Shown: piece after piece, positions 9,501 to 17,748 of the stretch
Layout of the letters: each line of letters begins with the position of its first letter
Numbering within the stretch: the first letter of the stretch is position 1
NCBI RefSeq assembly: GCF_010233585.1
Contig: NZ_CP045997.1
Span: 5,964,968-6,028,967, forward strand
DNA from: Spirosoma endbachense
GTDB lineage: Bacteria > Bacteroidota > Bacteroidia > Cytophagales > Spirosomataceae
Reading direction: 5' to 3'
DNA length: 64,000 nucleotides
The notes under the pieces: generated by a model
Told to the model about the DNA's origin: nothing
What the model saw: the letters and a program-made list of their open reading frames with translations, nothing else
Databases searched by the model: none
Translations under genes and position numbers: made by a program

Positions 9501-9635
9501 ACGCTGACTCAGTACGGATTGAAGTTTATCGAGTCGTTTTTGGGCAGCGCCCTTAAGTTTATCCTGGGTAAAACCAATGATAGCATCCGCATAATAGACG
9601 CCTACAAATGCAAGGGCCGTTTCTACGATTGGCAT
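6555..9635 (-). CDS. STAND-type P-loop NTPase with C-terminal 39-residue repeats, probable anti-phage protein
   Basis: A 1026-residue protein. Residues 1-280 are helical with a hydrophobic N-terminus (ALAFVGVYYADAIIGF) and no nuclease motif that I recognise. An NTPase domain follows, with Walker A GGEGKST at 335-341 and Walker B VLIIDHAEQ at 381-389. From about residue 681 there are at least six clear and two decayed copies of a 39-residue unit, GNIGDYHIENSARWICKL plus a variable half. This layout (effector-like N-terminus, STAND ATPase, C-terminal repeat sensor) matches Avs and other STAND immunity proteins, which recognise a phage protein and then trigger an effector. The exact family and effector are not identified. 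The gene is AT-richer than the operon to its left, is read in the opposite direction, and has its own gene-free upstream region, all consistent with inserted cargo. Confidence 0.65.
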   Translation of the reverse strand: MPIVETALAFVGVYYADAIIGFTQDKLKGAAQKRLDKLQSVLSQRSIPINHDIQKAVRQSHLEAGLQAARWGRAQWKFEPGNQEEAYWEADAAYRLIIDYLDAELYRFNDDSYIPNSIAVSEVIHLNFSQSATEIHRNAAESIRQHVLDELLRELEAHLQSRKYARVLPKDFRRAVLEGWVDNGKNLTVFDVMCDYFHEYVKTNERLRTIIQIEWLADIKTDVNQLTNLVQDLNNDFIETYGKIPAYFEEFQKTILTEIKTLKNEQLTSRTQEGVWQQLTSADFRPIEIDYVKKYYEGHDPVWPLIKKFTFKRDRQDHIIDHLESESACIITSAGGEGKSTLLHQLGIYYFEKNVQVFYNFHPVGDVDTAIAEKASRQDTVLIIDHAEQVLNLPALLIKAAYNRRLKVILASRENEWFHYLNQEKNRPHKLDIIKYTGNQKFTLGELSPTEINALSNTLIKSKIGFGLSKADLVQLLNDKSNKFLLSKMLTISKGKNLEAILTDVVQKIYGWDKDHGIEALKALAIIIMIELRAPKKGDILYSSESFLKASLKEIPVENLDKVYPKIKGYLLEEAPIQSSSLKVVTRNPIISEFFYRILFDAEDSLLDETDIVLSIMHAALKEGTSFGPLRSFGQYLLINLPQNFVAFNPELARTLYRFAFQNNFISSKCIDWLKAEIKAGNIGDYHIENSAKWICKVAAQKTADQHIYLTWIALERGEGNIGDYHIENSVKWICKLAAEKTSTDQIYAAWIALERGAGNIGDYHIENSARWICKLAINKALSDQIYAAWIALEREAGNIGDYHIENSARWICKLAAEKTSDGQIYLAWIALERGAGNIGDYHIENSARWICKLAINKAPSDQIYAAWIALEREAGNIGDYHIENSARWISKVYNERYKSTNIVNQWILTEAGQRNYGDYETENSVRWICKEGFDKKIAKGGLSLKSLSIWTLVEYLADNIGDIDIQYSGQWLLFYFYEKGKEAEGYKDILKKYETFEHLETNVRQYARANDTIGDFTTWLKHVGI
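6690..7595 (-). repeat. 117-bp coding tandem repeats in the NTPase gene
   Basis: About eight units of 117 bases encode the 39-residue repeats. Units 3 and 5 (variable half INKA-x-SDQIYAAW) are nearly identical, as are units 2 and 4 in most of AAEKTS. This shows a 234-base higher-order period, hence recent duplication of two-unit blocks. The first half of each unit (GNIGDYHIENS) is strongly conserved even in decayed copies. Unit 7 carries a short insertion. This is a protein repeat, not a CRISPR array. Confidence 0.85.
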
Positions 9636-9972
9636 GGTGTGAATACGTGATTAATCGTAAGATAAATAATTATACTATAGACTGGCAAAGCACGGCCACA
9701 GCAAATTGGTATATCCCAGCCAAATTACTGGCAAGGAGCTACAATACCTCGCAATAAAGTATGATGAGTTATAAACCTAACTATAGTCTTGTGCTTGCCG
9801 ACACCCTTAATCTAATTTTGCGAGCAACGACTATGCAGGATCCGCTCGTCGATAAACGGGCGGATCCTGGTCTTTAAAATTATGGCGGCTAGGAATTCAA
9901 GTTGTATCCTAATTTTACAATTCGATCTTACACTTAAAAGCCCGGCCTTAGCAGATCCGGGCTTTCATTAAA
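9636..9972. other. Gene-free spacer with two hairpins
   Basis: AT-rich stretch upstream of the NTPase gene, so its promoter should lie here; I cannot place it with confidence. It contains a hairpin with arms CAGGATCCGC (9836-9845) and GCGGATCCTG (9860-9869), followed by GTCTTT, and the terminator at 9937-9966. No protein or RNA gene was seen. Confidence 0.5.
9937..9966 (-). terminator. Terminator of the 110-residue gene
   Basis: Arms AAAGCCCGG and CCGGGCTTT surround about 11 bases, with T- and A-rich flanks, directly after the minus-strand gene ending at 9973. Nearly the same hairpin occurs at 21532-21562 and 21909-21940. Confidence 0.75.
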
Positions 9973-10305
9973 TCATAGCAATTCTTCTTTTTCGGATTCC
10001 TCCATAATTTCCAGAATGATTTCAGGAGTACTAAAATTTGAAAATTCCTCCAGTCTGGCCACAAAGTATTTAAATAGAAGAGCTTTTTTATTCTCATTAA
10101 GCGGATCAACAATCTCCTCCATAAAGGAAATATGAGCAACTACATAAACGGGCCACGTTTTCGGATCATCCTCATCGGGTCCGATCATTAAAGCCTTTCC
10201 ATAGCTAAATTTAGGCGGTTCTTCAATCGGAATATCTTCATGAATTTGCTGGTATGTTTCCCTGCTAGGCTCATCATAGCATAGAAAACGGAGGTAGTAT
10301 TGCAT
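9973..10305 (-). CDS. Hypothetical acidic protein
   Basis: A 110-residue acidic soluble protein (IHEDIPIEEPPKF, EEIVDPLNENKK, EIMEESEKEELL) with no recognised family. It is divergent from umuD, sharing an 88-base promoter region that holds the dyad TTGTA-N5-TACAA, and is followed by a strong terminator. It might therefore be co-regulated with the SOS-like pair, but it could equally be an independent cargo gene or an immunity protein. Confidence 0.5.
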   Translation of the reverse strand: MQYYLRFLCYDEPSRETYQQIHEDIPIEEPPKFSYGKALMIGPDEDDPKTWPVYVVAHISFMEEIVDPLNENKKALLFKYFVARLEEFSNFSTPEIILEIMEESEKEELL

Positions 10306-10355
10306 CAGATTTATTGTTGTTTGAAGTCTCTAAAATAAAGGTTTATATTCAATAG

Positions 10356-10370
10356 TTGTACGATATACAA
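10356..10370. promoter_or_regulatory. Dyad TTGTA-N5-TACAA in front of umuDC
   Basis: TTGTA (10356-10360), CGATA, TACAA (10366-10370) lie 24 bases upstream of the umuD start and in the gap shared with the divergent 110-residue gene. A symmetric site in this position would suit a LexA/UmuD-like or other SOS repressor. Operator function is inferred. Confidence 0.4.
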
Positions 10371-10393
10371 TAAAACTATATTATAGCGGTTAA

Positions 10394-10924
10394 ATGCTTT
10401 TCCAAACCGTTATGATAGACACCCTTGATCCGATTCCGCCCGGTAATATCTGGGCCATTGACCCCAGTGAACGGGTACCGATCCCGTTTTATTTATCGAC
10501 CGTACAGGCAGGCTTTCCCAATCCAGCAGAGAATTTTTTGCGCCAGCGGCTCAATTTGCAGGATCTCTGCGTGCAGCATCCCGATGCTACCTATTTTGTG
10601 GAAGCAGCCGGTGAAAGCATGATCGAGGACTACATCTATCCGGGCTCCATTCTGGTGGTGGATGCAGCCCTGCTCGTCGAATCGGGCAAGATCATTGTCT
10701 GCTGGGTCAACGGGGCCTGTACCGTCAAACGCTTTGTCCGCTACGGTAAGCTGGTGGTGCTCTTTCCCAGCAACGCCCACTACACTCCACTCTACATTCA
10801 CCCTGAAACCGATCAGTTTCTGGTGCTGGGTGTAGTGGTACGCATTGTTTCCAAACCACCCCGCTGGGACAGTGATCAACTCAAAACCGCTCAGGACTAT
10901 GTACGGACTCATCGACGTGAATAA
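10394..10924 (+). CDS. umuD: UmuD-like self-cleaving S24 protease, DNA polymerase V subunit
   Basis: A 176-residue LexA/UmuD-family protein. After DNA damage, RecA filaments stimulate UmuD to cleave itself; the product UmuD' joins UmuC as an error-prone translesion polymerase. Seen: a cleavage site AG at residues 39-40 in VQAGFPNPAEN, catalytic Ser75 in AAGESM and Lys112 in CTVKRF, in the spacing usual for the family. The ATG at 10394 is used; MIDTLDP at 10412 is an alternative. The N-terminus is longer than in E. coli UmuD. The umuC start overlaps the last 26 bases of this gene, giving the usual umuDC operon. Mobile elements often carry such copies (as with rumAB, impAB, mucAB). Confidence 0.9.
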   Translation: MLFQTVMIDTLDPIPPGNIWAIDPSERVPIPFYLSTVQAGFPNPAENFLRQRLNLQDLCVQHPDATYFVEAAGESMIEDYIYPGSILVVDAALLVESGKIIVCWVNGACTVKRFVRYGKLVVLFPSNAHYTPLYIHPETDQFLVLGVVVRIVSKPPRWDSDQLKTAQDYVRTHRRE

Positions 10925-12188
10925 TATGTACGTAAGCTGTGAGCGCAGCTTCAATCCGTCCCTGAACGGAAAACCCGTCATTGCCCTGGGCAACAACGAT
11001 CATTGCGTGATTGCCCGGAGCCAGGAGGCTAAGAATGTAGGAATCAAAATGGGCCAGCCCCTCTTTCAAATCCGGGAGCTCATTGAGCAGCACCAGGTGC
11101 AGATCTGCTCCTCAAATTTCGAGCTCTACGGCGATTTATCGTCGAGGTTGATGAGCCTCTTGACCAACTTTGCCGATCACGTCGAGCCCTACAGCATTGA
11201 TGAGGCTTTTGTGCAGATTGATACCAGCTTCGAGGGTATTTACCCGTCTTATCAGGGGCTAGGCTCGGCTATGCGGGACACCGTCGCCCAGTGGCTACGA
11301 CTGCCCATTTGCGTGGGTTTTGGCCTGACTAAAACGCTGGCCAAAGTGGCCAACAAATGTGCCAAAACCCGCCCTGAGCTGGAGGGTGTCTGCGTGATCA
11401 ACTCGCTGGAGTCAGCTAATGAAGCGCTCTCGGATTTCAAAATAAAAGATCTCTGGGGCGTCGGAAGCCGCTACGCAGCCATGCTCAAAAAAAACGGCAT
11501 CGAAACCGCCCTCCAGCTGCGCGACGTCGGCGATATCGACTGGGTTCGGGATCGCATGACGGTCAATGGTGTGCGGATGGTCTACGAGCTGCGGGGCTAC
11601 CCCTGCCGGTTGCTGGAGATCAACGCTCCGCCCAAAAAGACGATCTGCACGGCCATGAGCTTTGGTCAGCTCATTCCGGATCTTAAGAACATCACCGATG
11701 CGCTAACCACCTACCTAGCCCGGTGCTGCGAAAAACTGCGTCGCCAGGAATCCCTGGCCCGGCACGTCACGGTATTTCTGCACACCAACCCCAACCGGAA
11801 AACGCCCGGCAACGGCCTGCCCGCCAAACAGTACTCGGCCTCCCGCTCGATCCGGCTCCCCCACCACACCAATCATTTGCCTGATTTTCTGCGCTACGCC
11901 ATCCCGGTGGTGGAGAATTTGTTACAGTTGGGCTACAACTACCAGAAGGTGGGTATTATCCTTAACGACATCGTGCCCGAGAGTTTCCGCCAGCAGGGGG
12001 TGTTCTCCGATTGGCCCGACGAGAAAGCCCTGCAAATCGGCAAAACGATCGATCGGCTGAATCACCGCTACGGCCGCGATAAAGTGCGCCTGGCCTCCCA
12101 GCTCTACCAGCCCGACTGGTCGCAGGTGCAGGGCAGTCTCAGCCAGGCCTATACGACCGACTGGAAGCAGATCCTAAAAGCATCCTGA
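10899..12188 (+). CDS. umuC: Y-family DNA polymerase V catalytic subunit
   Basis: A 429-residue translesion polymerase that copies past DNA lesions with low fidelity, together with UmuD'. Seen: the N-terminal metal-site motif YGLIDVNNMYVSCER, the catalytic YSIDEAF near residue 100, a helix-hairpin-helix region (WGVGSRYAAMLKKNGI), and a C-terminal little-finger domain with a DUF4113-like end (RYGRDKVRLASQLYQ). The frame opens at 10845, but the ATG at 10899 matches the family start and gives the normal overlap with umuD. Length is normal, and it appears intact. The stop is 5 bases from the end of the convergent patatin gene. Confidence 0.93.
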   Translation: MYGLIDVNNMYVSCERSFNPSLNGKPVIALGNNDHCVIARSQEAKNVGIKMGQPLFQIRELIEQHQVQICSSNFELYGDLSSRLMSLLTNFADHVEPYSIDEAFVQIDTSFEGIYPSYQGLGSAMRDTVAQWLRLPICVGFGLTKTLAKVANKCAKTRPELEGVCVINSLESANEALSDFKIKDLWGVGSRYAAMLKKNGIETALQLRDVGDIDWVRDRMTVNGVRMVYELRGYPCRLLEINAPPKKTICTAMSFGQLIPDLKNITDALTTYLARCCEKLRRQESLARHVTVFLHTNPNRKTPGNGLPAKQYSASRSIRLPHHTNHLPDFLRYAIPVVENLLQLGYNYQKVGIILNDIVPESFRQQGVFSDWPDEKALQIGKTIDRLNHRYGRDKVRLASQLYQPDWSQVQGSLSQAYTTDWKQILKAS

Positions 12189-12193
12189 CGTAC

Positions 12194-14734
12194 CTAATTC
12201 GCTCGGAATTTAATCGCTAAGCCTTTGAGCAACGCTTTGTTTTGTCGGTTTCGACCAATAATTTGATCTAGGTTCTTAATCTGGTCATTAATACGGGCAT
12301 TGGCACCTGGCGATAAAGCCCACCCTAGGGGAATGGTTCCATTCTTTCGGTCCAGCTCCAGGATGTACAGTTGAGGGTCGACTTGAACCTGGTTACTGAC
12401 GGATGATTTACCCTTCAAGTACTCCCGGGTAATAAAGTATTTGGAACTTAGGTTGTTATCCCAGGAATTGAAGAACGCTTTGGCAGGAGCCGTCACCTCA
12501 TAAAATCCTTTCAGGGTTTGGGGCTCGTTACGCTCGTCGCTCTGGGCCGAATTTTTAATAAAGATCACCCGGAATTTTACTTTAGACAGTAGCTTTCGAT
12601 ACGCGGCATCGGGTGGGGGACACGACTTATCGTCCGGGTTGCCATCATTTAGGATGCTACTCAGGACGGCCATCGTGGTTTCCAGGGCGGAATTATCGAT
12701 ATAGCCGCCATCGACAAAGCTCGACCAGTCCTCACTCGGATCGTTGGGCTGCCGAACGGTTGCCGGCGGCGTAACGAGGGGAAAGCGAGCACTGATGAAA
12801 GCCGCCGTGTTATAGGGAATGTGCTGGTGAATTGTATCCTGCACGTCAATAATGTTGGTAAAATAGGGATTGTTGGCAATCTGTAAGTGCGTCAGAATAC
12901 CCTTTTGGCCCGTTTCTACCCGCGTTGTGTTGAGAAACAAGGCCGGCAATTCATACGTATTTTTAATCCGCCATAAGTCCGTAAAGGCGCTGTCGAGCGA
13001 GTTAAAATGAATGGGGCCATCCCCGCCTGGGTTTACATTCTGGTAGTAGGCACTACTGAACGAATCTTCCAGGTACTGCGCCCGGTCAAAACTATTGATC
13101 GATAGGGGTAAAAATTTTTGCACCAGGTCAGGCGCAAAGAAGGCGGCCACGAGTGGAGATAGAAAGTCATTCTTTAGAATGGATTGAGTTTGCGTTAGAA
13201 GCGACGAAGTTTGATGGGTCGCATAGTAGGGATCCTGGGAGAAAACTAAACTATCCCGGTAAAGAGCGGTAAACATACTGGCTCCGACACTGCCCCCAGA
13301 TGCGCCACTGATGGCAAACACATGCCGAAAAAATCGGGGATCCATGGCTTGCAGTTTAGCCAGCACCGATGCGGTCCAGTGCGCAGCCCGGACCCCTCCC
13401 CCTTCCGCCGCAATCAGATAGACCGGATAAAGGGTATCTGGCCCGGCAACAGAGTCTTTAACGGTGGTGGTATCGATTCGATAGTCAAGCCAGCGTCTAA
13501 AATGCTCGGCTATTTTCAGGCTATCATAGCGATCCTTGGAGTAGTAATTCCGGTGATCCAGGGTTCGAATCTGGTGATTATTATTATGCAAAAAAGCGGC
13601 TAGAATAATAATCATGAGCGTCAGGGGCGTATTAAACAGGTAATCCAGGTAGATTAACACGCTGGCCACGAACACTTGCACCGTTAAGCCCAGAAAGACA
13701 ATGGCTACAGGCCCAATGGAACGGCTGATCAGCATATTGCTTTCCCACCAGGTCGACAGAATAAACCAGGTCAGCGAGAACAGAAAGGCCACAGCGATCA
13801 GGCTCAGGTGGATGGGCAGTAGCTCGGTTAAACTATGCCCCTGAATGTCCCGATCGTCGCTTTGAACCTCCGTCTCATCCATTGGCTTGACGACCGCATT
13901 TGGGCTTTTTCTGACGTAGTGTTGACTGAAATAAGCAATGAGCACGTAGGGGAAAAATAAGGCGATCAGGATGGCGATATGTATGCCACTATTTTTTATG
14001 TCGCTTAGGGCCAGCATCAGCGTGAGCATAGGAATGGCACCCAACGCTAGGGGAGTCCAGCGCGTAAAGACTTTGAGTAAGTTATCGTCTAACTTAAAGA
14101 GTGTATCGTCGATCGCCAGGCCTTCATCACCCGTCTGCTGCGCCCGACCTCGCTCCGTGGTCGTAATGATATGGGTCTTCTGGGTCAGCGGGACTACTTC
14201 CTCGGTGGGCATGGGCTCAGCGGTAAGTTCGCCACCTCCCCGCCCATCCGGCACTTTACCTGTGCCCGCCTGCTCGCCTGCAATCCCTACCCCTGTTTGC
14301 TCAGATTGTAGGTGCTCGACGAGTTCGACTTCAACGTAACGCTGCTGGTTTTTCAGCACAAAGACGATCCGGGTAAAATACCAGGTGGACAAGCTGCATA
14401 GAAACGTCACCAGAAACGCAATGAACGTCCGCCAGGTTGAGATGGCGCTGGGCTCGACCATGGCTTCGAGCACATCCCGAGCCTGGTCCATCAGGGTCAG
14501 AAAGGCAATGCCGATAAAAAGAATGAGCACAATGAGCCAAACAGTGCGTAGAATAACAACCACGCCCCGGAAGTAATGATTGAGAAATAAAACCCGGATT
14601 ATAGTCCAGACCTTACGGACGCTTAGCTGTATAAACTCAAACAGGGTATGCCAGAAGGGCTTTTGGTTCAAGTAATTGACCAGTTGTCTGCCGGCCTTAT
14701 AAAGACGAATCAGAATTGGATCGGACTGGGCCAT
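12194..14734 (-). CDS. Patatin-like phospholipase with a multi-span membrane domain
   Basis: An 846-residue membrane protein. The first ~385 residues hold about seven hydrophobic segments (near 58-80, 104-124, 227-244, 250-270, 308-327, 341-363, 370-382) with a long polar insertion at 130-220. The C-terminal half is a patatin lipase: oxyanion loop GGGVR at 445-449, nucleophile elbow GASGG with Ser479, and the catalytic Asp of DGGY near 674. Patatins hydrolyse acyl esters of membrane lipids. Soluble patatins serve as effectors in CBASS and other defence systems; this large membrane-bound form is also seen as a plain housekeeping lipase in Bacteroidota, so a defence role is only a possibility. 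It converges on umuC with a 5-base gap, and no sensor gene or cyclase is adjacent. Confidence 0.8.
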   Translation of the reverse strand: MAQSDPILIRLYKAGRQLVNYLNQKPFWHTLFEFIQLSVRKVWTIIRVLFLNHYFRGVVVILRTVWLIVLILFIGIAFLTLMDQARDVLEAMVEPSAISTWRTFIAFLVTFLCSLSTWYFTRIVFVLKNQQRYVEVELVEHLQSEQTGVGIAGEQAGTGKVPDGRGGGELTAEPMPTEEVVPLTQKTHIITTTERGRAQQTGDEGLAIDDTLFKLDDNLLKVFTRWTPLALGAIPMLTLMLALSDIKNSGIHIAILIALFFPYVLIAYFSQHYVRKSPNAVVKPMDETEVQSDDRDIQGHSLTELLPIHLSLIAVAFLFSLTWFILSTWWESNMLISRSIGPVAIVFLGLTVQVFVASVLIYLDYLFNTPLTLMIIILAAFLHNNNHQIRTLDHRNYYSKDRYDSLKIAEHFRRWLDYRIDTTTVKDSVAGPDTLYPVYLIAAEGGGVRAAHWTASVLAKLQAMDPRFFRHVFAISGASGGSVGASMFTALYRDSLVFSQDPYYATHQTSSLLTQTQSILKNDFLSPLVAAFFAPDLVQKFLPLSINSFDRAQYLEDSFSSAYYQNVNPGGDGPIHFNSLDSAFTDLWRIKNTYELPALFLNTTRVETGQKGILTHLQIANNPYFTNIIDVQDTIHQHIPYNTAAFISARFPLVTPPATVRQPNDPSEDWSSFVDGGYIDNSALETTMAVLSSILNDGNPDDKSCPPPDAAYRKLLSKVKFRVIFIKNSAQSDERNEPQTLKGFYEVTAPAKAFFNSWDNNLSSKYFITREYLKGKSSVSNQVQVDPQLYILELDRKNGTIPLGWALSPGANARINDQIKNLDQIIGRNRQNKALLKGLAIKFRAN

Positions 14735-15107
14735 TGTTCAAGGGAGGTAGGAAGGTAAGGGATCGCCAAAGCTATTGCCATTGAGAGTAAAAAGTTCGGG
14801 GCTAAATCCGTGAATTAGTAGGGGGAAAACACCCTTTTTATAAATGAATCAGCCATCAAACGGGCACGTCTGATGGCTGACAAAATGGATTCTGATGCGA
14901 TAGTTTTCCTCAACTGTGGAAACAGGCATCTCTTTCGAATGAGCTTCCCGGTTGGGACCTGGCTGGTTTAGAGCGTAAATAGCCGTTCCAGCCCCGACTC
15001 TTTTTGGTTACCGACTACAGGTTTGGGCAACCGGTATCGATTCCGTATGGCCTCAGATTTAATCAATGAAACGGATTGCTGAATCGCCGTTGGTCGATTA
15101 ATCTCAC
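14735..15107. other. Gene-free spacer
   Basis: Separates two minus-strand genes. It should contain the patatin promoter and the lipoprotein terminator. A 9-bp hairpin (CAGCCATCA 14850-14858, TGATGGCTG 14871-14879) is the only structure seen. Confidence 0.5.
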
Positions 15108-16397
15108 TTAATACGTGTGGGTTGTAATGTAAAGTCCATTGTTATAGGAACCACAGCTCGTACTCGCATCGGCTACCAGATGGATGTAGCCGGGCGTTGA
15201 ATTCCACTGAACGATAGCACTGGTGGAATATTGATTGATAAAGGTACCCGAACTTGGTCCGTACGTATAAATGTGCCAGACCGTATTCTGAATATTAGTG
15301 CCTACCAGGTTATACCCTTCCCAGGCCGTACAGTAGGGGCTTGTATTGCCAGTCATATAAAACGACGGCTGGCCCAGATAGGGAATATTGATCATCAGCA
15401 GTTTAGGCGGCGTTAACAGCGTTCCTCCGCAATTGGTCAGCGCCCGCACGTAGATGGCCGTATTACCCTGCAACTCGGCATTGCTAATGTTAAAGGTAGT
15501 TGTTCCGCTTCGGCTAACCAGTAAATTGGCAGGTATCATGTTATCGCTACTATATACCTCCCACTGGAAACCGATGGCTCCGTTCCCGTAGCCGGCAATG
15601 GTAAAGTCGAGGCCATGATATTGATCATAACAAACATCCGGCGTTGAAATGTAGGTCGAATAGGTACATGGATGCGAATCGCAGGAACAGGTAGCTATCG
15701 CCACCACTGTTCCCACAACGGCGCCAACGATACCACCGGCTCCTTCGGAGAATAAAGCCCCGATTCCCGCGAATAATTCAATAAATTCGTTGTAGCAACT
15801 AGTCTGACTTTCAGTACAGTTCGAACTAGTCCGGGCTTTCGAATCCGTTGCCACCGGCTGTAGCCGCGCTTCATAAAAGGCTTTAGCCGCATACCGCAGA
15901 ACCGCCTGGTGCTTTAAGAGAAACTCCCGATCATGCGGTGTCAGGGATTGATTGGCGTAGGTCTGCGCAATTCGCTGTTGATACCAGCTATCCAGACTCG
16001 CCTGATCGGCCCCTTTAGCCATAAATTCCGCCCTGTCCTGGGAGAATTGCTTTAGGGCTCCATGCAACGAGGCCGATATACGCTTGTTAGTTAGCGCTTT
16101 ATCCCAGACGGCTATCACGCTTTTTTGGGGGGCAGCTTTCATACTATCCATAAGACTTTTACAGGCTGCTCGCTGGGCTTCCGGTAAAAGCGTGTACGGA
16201 TCCAAATCAGCCAGGTGAAGGCGCAACTGATTGTACAAAAACGCAGCAGGCGCCGTGTAGTTTACAGAATCAGCCCCTGGGGGCGGCAGCGAGCTGGCAG
16301 TATCCAGCTGATTGACTTTTAATTCTTCTTTACAGGAAAGTGCAGCGACCAATCCTATGCAAAGGATGAGCGCCGTGCGGATGTTTAAGTTTTTCAT
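15108..16397 (-). CDS. Secreted lipoprotein with glycine-zipper segment and Ig/PKD-like tail
   Basis: A 429-residue predicted lipoprotein: signal peptide with lipobox AALSC, lipidated Cys22. Residues 45-190 are helical and Gln/Ala-rich (a possible stalk). Next comes a Gly-rich hydrophobic stretch near 212-235 (GAGGIVGAVVGTVVAI) resembling a glycine zipper, then a Cys cluster (CSCDSHPC). The C-terminal ~190 residues are Tyr/Thr/Asn-rich, with two Ig- or PKD-like beta domains (FQWEVYSSDN, ITTHTY end). I cannot name a family. It may be a surface adhesin; the zipper could insert into a membrane, as in some bacteriocins, but this is conjecture. It has long gene-free flanks on both sides, so it is probably monocistronic. 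Confidence 0.6.
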   Translation of the reverse strand: MKNLNIRTALILCIGLVAALSCKEELKVNQLDTASSLPPPGADSVNYTAPAAFLYNQLRLHLADLDPYTLLPEAQRAACKSLMDSMKAAPQKSVIAVWDKALTNKRISASLHGALKQFSQDRAEFMAKGADQASLDSWYQQRIAQTYANQSLTPHDREFLLKHQAVLRYAAKAFYEARLQPVATDSKARTSSNCTESQTSCYNEFIELFAGIGALFSEGAGGIVGAVVGTVVAIATCSCDSHPCTYSTYISTPDVCYDQYHGLDFTIAGYGNGAIGFQWEVYSSDNMIPANLLVSRSGTTTFNISNAELQGNTAIYVRALTNCGGTLLTPPKLLMINIPYLGQPSFYMTGNTSPYCTAWEGYNLVGTNIQNTVWHIYTYGPSSGTFINQYSTSAIVQWNSTPGYIHLVADASTSCGSYNNGLYITTHTY

Positions 16398-17520
16398 GTT
16401 GTTACCGATTTAACTATTTGAAGATTAAATGTTAACGATGCGATATAAATTAATTTATTTCTAATTATAACTTTCGATGATATTAAATATTAATTAAAAT
16501 ATTAGTGTGTATTAATGACATAATAAATATCCATTAACAATAAATCAGGATATTACTTAGTTAGTTGTACACCCCACTAATTTGTCACCATAAATTATAG
16601 ACTGAGCCTTTACTACACCTTCAGTTAAACTATCTTAGCTAATGAGTAAATATCTAGTTAGGCCTAGAGATTTTTAAGCGTTTTTCATCATTTTTAAAAA
16701 GAATACCCGTATTTCTACCACTTTTCATCCGCCGATAAACCCTGCTTCAGCCTAGCTTTCTAAGCCTTAGGTGCTGCTTACCAAATACATAGCTATAAGT
16801 AGATCGCACTGTATTTACTGCAAATTTTACGTCAGTCAACGGGATATTCGCAGACGCTTCTTGTCTGCTCGCCCTATCGTAGGGGCCATTTACAACTCAT
16901 CACTTATTCGGTATTTATTGCTGGTATTGCCTGTCAATCACCAGCCGGTAGCAACGGACTCACTTAGGCTAACTCAGCCTTAAAGTTGATCGTCAACGGC
17001 AATTGCACTTACAGCATGCTTGACTGTAAGGGGGATAGTTTGTCCTGGCCTACCGATTGAGTACGTTCTTCTCTCATTAACAGGAGATGATCCGCTCTCG
17101 ACAAATGGGATTCAGATCGATGTCCGAAACCAAATGCAATCATATATGCATGGCCTTTTAAATCGTGCAATTGCACTATCCCGGTAGTGCGTGGCGGGGT
17201 CGGCAAACCGAGAAAAAATATTGCTTTTCAAAATTCCCGAAAATGGCCACTGATAGTCAATCAATTAGCCTGAAAAGTTTGACAAAAAGGGCAAAATTTT
17301 CGTTCCAGATTTGGAACGGCTTTGACTGCTATTCAGCTGATAATACAACGATTAGTCAATAAAAAAGCCAAAAACGCAACTGATCGCGTTTTTGGCTTTT
17401 TTATAAAATTGCACCGCTGTTTATGCCTGGTTCGTTGTCCAAACAACCCTATTTTGGAGTCGATATCCTTTTTTTACGGCCCTTCACCGAAGTGCCCGAA
17501 AGTAAGTGCAATTATCTCCT
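16398..17520. other. 1.1-kb gene-poor AT-rich region
   Basis: No convincing gene was seen; short frames (such as one at 16771-16983) lack family features and context. The first ~300 bases are very AT-rich and must hold the promoter of the minus-strand lipoprotein gene. A small dyad GTTCC-N6-GGAAC lies near 17303-17318, and a strong terminator at 17361-17402. An uncharacterised small RNA cannot be excluded. Confidence 0.5.
17361..17402. terminator. Strong bidirectional terminator
   Basis: AAAAAAGCCAAAAACGC and GCGTTTTTGGCTTTTTT form a 17-bp perfect stem around ~8 bases, with A- and T-runs on both sides. It lies downstream of the minus-strand gene that ends at 17521, 120 bases away. Confidence 0.85.
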
Positions 17521-17745
17521 TTAGGGGTAGCGTGGAATATCCCAGCGGGTTTCGACAACCAGGGGCGTAAAGCCTAGTTGACTCAGAATTTTCTCCTGAA
17601 TCCCCTTCGATAATCGGCCCTGGCGGAGCCGGTGGCGACACTGTCGCCGGTATGCTTTGCTGTAACCGGCCTTTAACCAGATCAGCAAAAAGCCTTCCTC
17701 ATGGAGAATCCGGTCGATCGCTTTAGACGTGCTGAGCTTAGCCAT
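17521..17745 (-). CDS. Small basic hypothetical protein downstream of an XRE regulator
   Basis: A 74-residue basic protein (KAYRRQCRHRLRQGRLSKGIQEKIL) starting 3 bases after the stop of the XRE gene, so it is clearly in the same operon. The N-terminus (SKAIDRILHEEG) and middle look helical; DNA binding is possible given the charge. No family is recognised. The pairing of an XRE regulator and a tiny partner recalls toxin-antitoxin or regulator pairs, but there is no toxin motif. Confidence 0.5.
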   Translation of the reverse strand: MAKLSTSKAIDRILHEEGFLLIWLKAGYSKAYRRQCRHRLRQGRLSKGIQEKILSQLGFTPLVVETRWDIPRYP

Positions 17746-17748
17746 GGC

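Noticed and set aside
16771..16983. Short frame in the 1.1-kb AT-rich region
   Set aside because: No family feature, no operon partner, composition typical of noise.
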